From positions 1 to 12,065 of the forward strand of contig JASLSL010000354.1 in assembly GCA_030743445.1 (NCBI GenBank): DNA of 12,065 bases. Reading direction: 5' to 3'. The translations under genes were made by a program, and so were the position numbers. The notes below the pieces were generated by a model. That model saw only the letters and a program-made list of their open reading frames with translations. It did not search any database and had not been told where the DNA came from. Shown piece by piece: positions 7,359-12,065 of the stretch. The DNA is from Alphaproteobacteria bacterium (GTDB lineage: Bacteria > Pseudomonadota > Alphaproteobacteria > UBA8366). How positions within the stretch are numbered: the stretch's first letter is position 1; every line of letters begins with the position of its first letter.

Positions 7359-7396
7359 GGGACATTCGGAACGCGCCGACTATATTGTTCCGGAAC
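7359..7396 (+). promoter_or_regulatory. Second candidate promoter with adjoining GTTCCGGAAC palindrome
   Basis: GGGACA (7359-7364) and TATATT (7381-7386, 5/6 to -10) are 16 bases apart. The perfect 10-base palindrome GTTCCGGAAC (7387-7396) starts immediately after the -10 and would cover the transcription start near 7393. It could be an operator that blocks initiation. The half-site CCGGAA recurs at 7400-7405. A start at 7393 would leave about 31 bases before TTG 7424 and would exclude the ATG at 7304. Confidence 0.35.
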
Positions 7397-7423
7397 CAAC
7401 CGGAAATACAGGGGGCGGGAGAA

Positions 7424-7738
7424 TTGAGCGACGGAGACTGGCACCGCGTCGCGGGCGCGGATGAAGTGGAGCCCGAGGAACCGAAGAAGGTCATGATCGG
7501 CGACGAGGAAGTGGCTTTGTTCAACATCGATGGGGCGATATTCGCCACGAGCAATATTTGCACCCACGCCTTCGCATCGCTCTGCGACGGGTTCCAGGAA
7601 GGCGAGGAAATCGAGTGCCCGCTGCACGAGGGACGTTACAACATCAAGACAGGCAAGGCGTTGTGCGCGCCGGTAACCGACGACCTGGATACCTTCGAGG
7701 TCAAGGTCGAGGACGGCAATGTATACGTGAAGCTCTAA
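7424..7738 (+). CDS. Rieske-type [2Fe-2S] ferredoxin
   Basis: A 104-residue soluble electron carrier of the kind that serves ring-hydroxylating oxygenases. The cluster ligands are Cys46-x-His48 (ICTHAF) and Cys65-x2-His68 (CPLHEGRYN), with the usual following DTFEVKVEDGNVYV strand. The length is standard for stand-alone Rieske ferredoxins. TTG at 7424 is chosen as start because homology begins at SDGDWHRVA and AGGGGG (7410-7415) lies 8 bases upstream. An in-frame ATG at 7304 would add 40 residues with no Rieske similarity and would overlap both promoter candidates. A bicupin dioxygenase-like gene follows 40 bases later. No oxygenase alpha/beta subunits or reductase are in the window, so its redox partner must be encoded elsewhere or be unusual. 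NirD-like and other non-oxygenase roles are less likely. Confidence 0.9.
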   Translation: MSDGDWHRVAGADEVEPEEPKKVMIGDEEVALFNIDGAIFATSNICTHAFASLCDGFQEGEEIECPLHEGRYNIKTGKALCAPVTDDLDTFEVKVEDGNVYVKL

Positions 7739-7778
7739 GCCGCGCGAGCCGCCAGCCCGAGCCGGGGAGAGACGGGAT

Positions 7779-8894
7779 ATGACCGAGTTGAAGGGACAAT
7801 TCGCCGACCAGACCGGCAAGTCGCTGGAGAAGCCGTTCGACTTCTGGGAGCCGGTCATCTTCACCAAGGAAGACATCGACGCGGAGATCGAGCGCCTGGC
7901 CGATCTGCCGGCGCCCGATAACGGCCGGCGGTCGTCGATCTTCGCCCATCCGCGATCGGAAGAGCCGGGCCTGGGCCTCGCGCCCGGCATCCGGGTCGCG
8001 CTCGACGTGCTGAAGCCGGGCGAGCAGACCAAGCTGTTCCGCCACAACGGGACGGAAATCAACTTCTGCATCCGGGGCGGCGGCTATACCGAGGTCGCCG
8101 GCAAGAAGGTCGAGTTCGGCCAGCATCATGTCTGGAACCATCCCTCCTTCACCGCCTATCGCCACGTCAACGACACCGACGACCTGCAGGCCCGCCTGAC
8201 CTACTCCAACGTTCCGCTGTTGGAGAAGCTGCGCGTCCACATGGCCGACGAGGACCCGCCGGTGCTGGCCGAGGTCGAGGCCGACCGCGGCGAGGAGGAG
8301 GGTCGCGAGGATCCACGCCGCAAGAGCCCCTACGGCACGTTCCAGCTCAACGAGGACGGCGCCTGGCTGATGCCCTACGAGGTGCTGATCAATCCGGATT
8401 CGGTCGAGTCGAAGGCGCTGCACTGGCCGTGGGAGCAGGTGAAGGAGCATCTCGACAAGCTCGAAGCGCTCGGCAAGGACTATGTCGGCCGCCGGCTCTA
8501 CATGATGTACAACCCGATGACCGGCCGCACCAACGGCTGCACGCCGAGCTTCTTCGCCACCATCACCATCCGCCCGCCGAAGATCGTCGACCGGCCGCAC
8601 CGCCACACCTCGGCCGCGATCAACTACTATTTCGCGGGCTCCGGCCGCAGCACGGTCGAGGGCGAAGTACACGAATGGAAGGCCGGCGACCTGATGCTCT
8701 CGGCGCCCGGCTGGGCGGTGCACAACCACGCGTCCTACGACGACTACGTTTACGAGCTGACGGTCCAGGACCAGCCGCTCCACATCTACATGGAATCGCT
8801 GATCTGGCAGGAGGACCTCAAGCTGCCGGCCGCCCTTCTCGGCTCCGAGGTCGGCTTCGGCACCAACCGGACGGCCTCGACCGCGGCGGAGTAA
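7779..8894 (+). CDS. Bicupin protein, gentisate 1,2-dioxygenase-like
   Basis: A 371-residue cytoplasmic two-cupin protein resembling gentisate and 1-hydroxy-2-naphthoate dioxygenases, which cleave aromatic rings with Fe(II) and O2. The C-terminal cupin (about 255-340) has a full metal-site pattern: DRPHRHTSAAINYYFAGSG with His274 and His276, then SAPGWAVHNHA with His315 and His317, much like HRHT...WHDH of gentisate dioxygenases. The N-terminal cupin (about 70-150) keeps HNGTEINFCIRGGG but lacks the paired HxH. In classical gentisate dioxygenases the active iron site is in the N-terminal cupin, so here it appears moved to the C-terminal one. A charged linker lies at 157-183 (DEDPP through EEEGREDPRRK). 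The ATG at 7779 has a good GGGGAGAG site 7 bases upstream. It is paired with the Rieske ferredoxin. Ring cleavage is inferred; another cupin oxygenase or isomerase activity is possible. Confidence 0.8.
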   Translation: MTELKGQFADQTGKSLEKPFDFWEPVIFTKEDIDAEIERLADLPAPDNGRRSSIFAHPRSEEPGLGLAPGIRVALDVLKPGEQTKLFRHNGTEINFCIRGGGYTEVAGKKVEFGQHHVWNHPSFTAYRHVNDTDDLQARLTYSNVPLLEKLRVHMADEDPPVLAEVEADRGEEEGREDPRRKSPYGTFQLNEDGAWLMPYEVLINPDSVESKALHWPWEQVKEHLDKLEALGKDYVGRRLYMMYNPMTGRTNGCTPSFFATITIRPPKIVDRPHRHTSAAINYYFAGSGRSTVEGEVHEWKAGDLMLSAPGWAVHNHASYDDYVYELTVQDQPLHIYMESLIWQEDLKLPAALLGSEVGFGTNRTASTAAE

Positions 8895-8906
8895 GTCGCT
8901 ACAAAT

Positions 8907-9038
8907 CGTCATCCCGGACGGGTTCGCAAAGCGAATCCGATCCGGGACCCATTCCGGAGACCCCTCGCAACGTCCGGGCAGTTCGTTCATACGACGGACT
9001 GGGTCCCGGGTCGTCGCTGCGCGCCGCCCGGGATGACG
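8907..9038. repeat. 132-bp nested inverted-repeat element
   Basis: The ends form a perfect 11-base inverted repeat (CGTCATCCCGG at 8907-8917, its complement at 9028-9038), extending to 14 of 15 with one mismatch. Inside lies a second inverted pair of 13 bases with one mismatch (8939-8951 against 9000-9012), and a small hairpin TTCGC-AAA-GCGAA (8923-8935). The element fills nearly all of the gap between the bicupin stop and the convergent secreted-protein gene. It has no ORF of its own. It looks like a non-autonomous intergenic palindrome (MITE- or REP-like). Its first 15 bases recur exactly at 11960-11974. As RNA it would fold strongly and could end or protect transcripts from both sides. Confidence 0.75.
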
Positions 9039-9055
9039 GTCTGGTTATGACCCCG

Positions 9056-9850
9056 CTAGCTCCCCGCGCCGACCGCGCGCCAGTAGTCGATGTTGACGAA
9101 GCCCATGAAGCGGTCGTGGGCGGTCTCGAGGCAGCGCTTCACGCCGCCGTCGACCATGCGCAGCGTCCGGCAGGTATGGAACGCCTCGGTCGCGCGCACG
9201 ACGCCGTAATCCGCGTTCGGGCTCGACCGACGCGCGCCGAGCGCCGTGTCGAACGCTCTATTGTGCGCCACGCGCGTGCCGTTGCCTTCGGGCGGCAGCA
9301 GGTTGAGCAGCCGGTTGGTGATCCGTGCCGCAACGGCGTTCTGCTCGTTCCCGGCGACGATCGGCTGGGCGGCGGTACGCAGCGGTCCGGCGGCAAGCGC
9401 GATCTCCTGCTCGGTCAGCGGGTTGGGATCGCCCACCACCGGTACCGGGATCGCCGAGGCCAGCGGCGCCACTACGATCGCCGCGTCGCGCGACCCCATC
9501 GCCGCCAGCATGTCCTGCGGCAAGCTGATCCGGAGCGCGTATTGGCCGCGCGTGACGGTCAGATGCGCCACATGGCCGACTGACCGGCGGATTTCCCGTC
9601 CATCGGCGGCGCTGGCGACCAGCAAGATTTTCGTCGGATCGACCAGGTTATAGGCCGTCCCACGCGCCGGCTCGCCGCGATATTCCTGCAGGCAGAAGGC
9701 GCTGATCTCGGCGGTGCAAATGCCGCCCTCGCAGGTCAGCGGCGTCGCCCCGTTGGTTGCCACGAGACCCAGCATCTGCGGCGCCGCCATCGCGGTGCTC
9801 GCCACGAAGCCGAGTCCCGCCGCCAAGGTTCCGGCTTTGATGAAACGCAT
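9056..9850 (-). CDS. Secreted/periplasmic protein of unknown function with five cysteines
   Basis: A 264-residue product with a Sec signal peptide: MRFIKAG, hydrophobic to about residue 20, and likely cleavage after AMA (residue 22). I do not recognise a family. The mature part has three clustered cysteines (Cys40, Cys45, Cys53 in TCEGGICTAEISAFC) and two near the end (Cys227, Cys240), so disulfide bonding in the periplasm is likely, with one cysteine left over. The C-terminus holds a His/Cys-containing stretch (FHTCRTL, RCLETAHDRFMGFVNIDYW). No catalytic motif is apparent. The start at 9848-9850 is chosen because the signal peptide begins there, with GGGGAAG upstream; a further in-frame ATG 13 codons earlier would put extra residues before the signal. 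A -10-like TTATAA occurs upstream on the same strand (9893-9898) without a good -35. It is probably transcribed alone. Confidence 0.82.
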   Translation of the reverse strand: MRFIKAGTLAAGLGFVASTAMAAPQMLGLVATNGATPLTCEGGICTAEISAFCLQEYRGEPARGTAYNLVDPTKILLVASAADGREIRRSVGHVAHLTVTRGQYALRISLPQDMLAAMGSRDAAIVVAPLASAIPVPVVGDPNPLTEQEIALAAGPLRTAAQPIVAGNEQNAVAARITNRLLNLLPPEGNGTRVAHNRAFDTALGARRSSPNADYGVVRATEAFHTCRTLRMVDGGVKRCLETAHDRFMGFVNIDYWRAVGAGS

Positions 9851-9949
9851 GACCGAGACTTCCCCAAAATGGCGTCGCGGAATCTGCAATCCTTATAACC
9901 ATTGTGGGGCGATTCGCGCACGCCGTCACAATTTTTTCGCAATTCGGCT

Positions 9950-10450
9950 CTATTCGGCGATGCCGATGACGAACAGCACCTGACCGTGCTCGACCATCTC
10001 GCTGTCTTCGGCCTGAATTTCGAGTATCTCGCCGCCGGCCGGCGCCTCGATCGTGGTGAACAGCTTCATCACCTCGATCAGGCAAAGCGAATCGCCGGCC
10101 GCGACCATCGAGCCGACCTCCACGAAGGGCGGTTCCCCCGGCGCCGGCTGCCGGTAGAACGTGCCGACCATCGGCGCGCGGACCTCGACCCCGTCGTGCC
10201 GCCGCGACGTCGGCGTGGTGTCCACCGTCGGCAATTCCTCCGACTCGCCATGGATGATGCTCGACTCCGGCTCATCGGATGATGGCGTGAATGACACCTC
10301 GGCCGGCTCGTCCGGACCGCGGCGACGAATTTCGAGCTTGGCTCCGGCGATCTCGATGACCAGCTCGTCGAGATCGCTCTCGTCGATGATCTTGAGAATT
10401 TCGGTCACGTCCTTGTGGGTCAGCGCCACCGGCTCGATCCTTGTCGTCAT
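9950..10450 (-). CDS. accB: Biotin carboxyl carrier protein (AccB-like)
   Basis: A 166-residue carrier that is biotinylated on a lysine and shuttles CO2 between a biotin carboxylase and a carboxyltransferase. The N-terminal part (residues 8-45) has the helix-strand segment VTEILKIIDESDLDELVIEIAGAKLEIRR seen in AccB. A Pro/Ser/Glu-rich linker covers about 46-85, and the biotinyl domain starts at VRAPMVGTFYRQPAPG. The biotin site is EVMKL with Lys129; the classical AccB form is EAMKM, so Ala is replaced by Val, a change I recall from AccB paralogs. Start choice is open: ATG 10450 or ATG 10471, neither with a ribosome site. I choose 10450 because a candidate promoter overlaps the upstream one. 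No accC follows, unlike the usual accBC operon; instead a carboxyltransferase lies divergently. It may therefore serve a different carboxylase from acetyl-CoA carboxylase. Confidence 0.88.
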   Translation of the reverse strand: MTTRIEPVALTHKDVTEILKIIDESDLDELVIEIAGAKLEIRRRGPDEPAEVSFTPSSDEPESSIIHGESEELPTVDTTPTSRRHDGVEVRAPMVGTFYRQPAPGEPPFVEVGSMVAAGDSLCLIEVMKLFTTIEAPAGGEILEIQAEDSEMVEHGQVLFVIGIAE

Positions 10451-10459
10451 ACGGCGGGG

Positions 10460-10488
10460 ATTATGGTTCATAATGCGCCGGCTTTGAA
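10460..10488 (-). promoter_or_regulatory. Divergent promoter/operator palindrome between accB and the carboxyltransferase
   Basis: ATTATG-GTT-CATAAT (10460-10474) is a perfect inverted repeat. Each arm reads CATAAT outward, 5/6 to a -10 element. Toward accB, TTCAAA (complement of 10483-10488) lies exactly 17 bases from the -10, giving a start near 10453, almost on the ATG at 10450. Toward the carboxyltransferase, CATAAT at 10469-10474 would start RNA near 10481, but the only good -35-like hexamer (TTGTCG, 10441-10446) is 22 bases away. Confidence 0.4.
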
Positions 10489-10512
10489 GGCAGAGACCCG
10501 GTGGGGAGGGCA

Positions 10513-11952
10513 ATGGCGAATATTCGCCTGATCGACGTGACCCTGCGCGACGCGCACCAATGCCTCTGGGCGACGCGCATGACGACCGCGATGATGCGGG
10601 ACGTGGCCCCGCTCTTGGACCGCGCCGGATTCGAGGCGATCGACCTGGTCGGCGGCGCGGTGTTCGATGTCGCGGTGCGCTATCTGCGCGAGAACCCGTG
10701 GGAACGAATGCGGATACTCTCCGAGTGGGTCACCGAGACGCCGCTGATCGTCCACCACCGGGGGCAGAGCCTTTTCACCTTCGAGTTCTTCGCCGACGAC
10801 GTGGTCGAACTGACCGCCGAGCGCATCGCCGCCAACGGCATCCGCTACCACACCACCTACGACGCGCTGAACGACGTCCGCAATCTGGAAGTCCCGGTTC
10901 GCGCCGCCAAGCGGGCCGGGCTGCACACGGTGGCGGGGCTGGTCTACACCGTGAGCCCGGTCCACACCGACGATTACTACGCGGCCAAGGCGAGAGAATT
11001 GGTCGAGCTCGACGTCGACGGCGTCTTTATCAAGGATCCGAGCGGGCTGCTGACGCCGGAACGGATCGTCACCCTGGCGCCGGCAATCAAAGGCGAGATC
11101 GGCGAGTTGCCGCTGCAGCTCCACACCCACTGCCTGACCGGGTTGGCACCCTATGTCGCGCTCGAGGCGGTCGACCACGGGGTCGAGGTGGTGCACGCCG
11201 CGACCTCGACGCTCGCCCACGGCGCCTCGCATCCGCCGACCGAAGAATTGACCCGGAATCTCAGACGCCGCGGCCACGAGGTCGATATCGACCTCGCCCC
11301 GGTCGAGACGGCGGCGGGCCTGCTGGCCGGGATCGCCGAGCGCGAGGGCAAGCCGGTCGGCGCGCCCGTGGAATACGACGAGTTCCACTTCCACCACCAG
11401 ATGCCGGGCGGCATGGTCTCGAACCTCGAATACCAGCTCGAGACCATGGGAATGGAGGGGCGGCTCGAGGAAATCCTCCAGGAAGCGGGCCGGGTGCGCG
11501 CCGATCTCGGCTACCCGATCGTGGTCAGCCCGTTCGCCCAGTACATCGTCACCCAAGCGGTGCTCAACGTCGTCGCCGACGAGCGCTACGCCACCGTGCC
11601 CGACGAGGTGCGGCGCTACGTCATGGGCGGCTATGGCGAGATCGCCGGCGAGATCGATCCCGACCTCTACGACCGCATCACGCGCGGTGCGGAGCCCACG
11701 ACCGAACGCCCGGGCGCGCTGGTGCCGCCGGCGCTGGAACGCCTGCGCCGAGATCGCGGCCCGTTCGCCTCCGACGACGATCTGCTGCTCGCGGCCTATT
11801 ACGACGACACCGAAGTGGGCGCGCTGAAGGCGGCGGGGCCGATCGAGGTCGAGTATTCGGTCGAATCGCCGATCGTGCGCCTGGTGCGCGAAATCGCCCG
11901 GCGGCCGGACATCGCGTCCTTCCGATTTACCGAACCGCCCGCGGCGGAATAA
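10513..11952 (+). CDS. Biotin-dependent carboxyltransferase, pyruvate carboxylase subunit B/oxaloacetate decarboxylase alpha type
   Basis: A 479-residue TIM-barrel enzyme that transfers CO2 between carboxybiotin and an acceptor, usually a 2-oxo acid. The HMGL-like barrel opens with IRLIDVTLRDAHQCLWATRM (Asp13 as metal ligand). Lys174 in VFIKDPSG matches the carbamylated lysine, and His204/His206 in LHTHCLTG match the metal histidines. The C-terminal PYC_OADA part shows QMPGGMVSNLEYQLE, VTQAVLNVVADERY and YVMGGYGE. There is no C-terminal biotinyl domain, so it needs a separate carrier, and one is encoded divergently next door. Several motifs differ from the usual ones: HTHC for HTHD, and VSPFAQ where VTPTSQ is typical. 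ATG 10513 is chosen for the homology start; its GGAGG (10505-10509) is only 3 bases away, so GTG 10501, preceded by GAAGG (10486-10490), is a real alternative. Substrate is not certain. Confidence 0.87.
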   Translation: MANIRLIDVTLRDAHQCLWATRMTTAMMRDVAPLLDRAGFEAIDLVGGAVFDVAVRYLRENPWERMRILSEWVTETPLIVHHRGQSLFTFEFFADDVVELTAERIAANGIRYHTTYDALNDVRNLEVPVRAAKRAGLHTVAGLVYTVSPVHTDDYYAAKARELVELDVDGVFIKDPSGLLTPERIVTLAPAIKGEIGELPLQLHTHCLTGLAPYVALEAVDHGVEVVHAATSTLAHGASHPPTEELTRNLRRRGHEVDIDLAPVETAAGLLAGIAEREGKPVGAPVEYDEFHFHHQMPGGMVSNLEYQLETMGMEGRLEEILQEAGRVRADLGYPIVVSPFAQYIVTQAVLNVVADERYATVPDEVRRYVMGGYGEIAGEIDPDLYDRITRGAEPTTERPGALVPPALERLRRDRGPFASDDDLLLAAYYDDTEVGALKAAGPIEVEYSVESPIVRLVREIARRPDIASFRFTEPPAAE

Positions 11953-11955
11953 CGT

Positions 11956-11977
11956 CAACCGTCATCCCGGACGGTTG
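11956..11977 (+). terminator. Stem-loop just after the carboxyltransferase stop
   Basis: A perfect 8-base stem (11956-11963 with 11970-11977) closes a 6-base loop, 3 bases after the stop codon. There is no U-run after it, so it is not a standard intrinsic terminator; it may protect the 3' end or be the remains of a repeat. Positions 11960-11974 are identical to the first 15 bases of the element at 8907-9038. Confidence 0.4.
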
Positions 11978-12065
11978 TGTAGAAAATGGCGCCTCACACC
12001 TTTCTGTGATCTGTGCCCGCCGTCACATATATTCGGAGGGCGTCGGCGTATAGCTGTACTGGCTT
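11978..12065. other. Intergenic end of window, no gene seen
   Basis: No coding start with support is visible. The stretch holds TCACA and TGTGA words (11994-12027) and a TATATT (12028-12033) that could be the -10 of a gene beyond the window, but no -35 supports it. Base composition is less GC-rich than the genes. Confidence 0.4.

Noticed and set aside
7304..7423. ATG 7304 as start of the Rieske ferredoxin
   Set aside because: It would add 40 residues without Rieske similarity and would lie within both promoter candidates; TTG 7424 has a well-placed ribosome site.
9931..9938. T-rich run as a terminator between accB and the secreted-protein gene
   Set aside because: No GC-rich stem precedes it in the right orientation for accB on the minus strand, and no plus-strand gene ends there.
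10468..11958. A 496-codon open frame on the minus strand covering the whole carboxyltransferase gene
   Set aside because: It is an antisense shadow typical of high-GC DNA. It has a His/Arg/Val/Asp-rich low-complexity composition and no domain, while the plus strand encodes a clear enzyme.
12005..12027. A CRP-like site made of TGTGA and TCACA
   Set aside because: The spacer is 13 bases instead of the 6 needed for a CRP/FNR-type site.
10560..12053. A 497-codon plus-strand frame overlapping the carboxyltransferase
   Set aside because: Arg/Gly/Pro-rich out-of-frame reading of the real gene with no domain.
1..12065. CRISPR array, tRNA or rRNA genes, transposase, phage or defence genes
   Set aside because: No regularly spaced direct repeats, no tRNA- or rRNA-like segment and no mobile-element or defence domain was seen on either strand.

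Overview
The window is GC-rich bacterial DNA with tightly packed genes and short gaps. Several starts are GTG or TTG. Gene content and the style of the intergenic palindromes suggest an alphaproteobacterium, perhaps Rhodospirillales-like; this is an inference from family resemblance and base composition, not from a marker gene. I see no rRNA, tRNA, CRISPR array, transposase or phage gene. Most of the window looks like ordinary chromosomal metabolism.

Layout: (1) 1-1431 (+) is the 3' part of a membrane-bound class III nucleotide cyclase with a CHASE2-type N-terminus. (2) 1446-3396 (+) holds a family III CoA-transferase and an enoyl-CoA hydratase, a two-gene acyl-CoA unit. (3) An MFS transporter (3487-4692, +) sits behind a short REP-like palindrome and converges, with a 26-base overlap, on an aspartate dehydrogenase-like gene (4667-5491, -). 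(4) 5622-6502 (+) holds a small secreted protein followed after 2 bases by an HD-domain phosphohydrolase. The latter converges with a 4-base overlap on a TauE/SafE permease (6499-7257, -). (5) Divergent from the permease is a two-gene unit, a Rieske ferredoxin (7424-7738) and a bicupin dioxygenase-like protein (7779-8894). Its upstream region carries two promoter-like motifs and two short perfect palindromes. (6) A 132-bp nested inverted repeat (8907-9038) separates this unit from a secreted five-cysteine protein of unknown function (9056-9850, -). (7) The last block is a biotin carboxyl carrier protein (9950-10450, -) divergent from a stand-alone pyruvate/oxaloacetate-type carboxyltransferase (10513-11952, +). 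The gap between them contains a perfect palindrome made of two outward-facing -10-like hexamers.

How the genes may work together: the CoA-transferase and hydratase could activate and then hydrate an organic acid. The ferredoxin and bicupin suggest oxidative attack on an aromatic or related acid, but the partner oxygenase and reductase are not here. The carrier protein and carboxyltransferase look like two parts of a three-part biotin-dependent carboxylase whose biotin carboxylase lies elsewhere. The carboxyltransferase keeps its metal-site residues but differs from the usual pyruvate carboxylase motifs, so its substrate is open. The two most interesting places are the Rieske/bicupin unit with its control region and the divergent carrier/carboxyltransferase pair. 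I do not see clear proof of a wholly new system.
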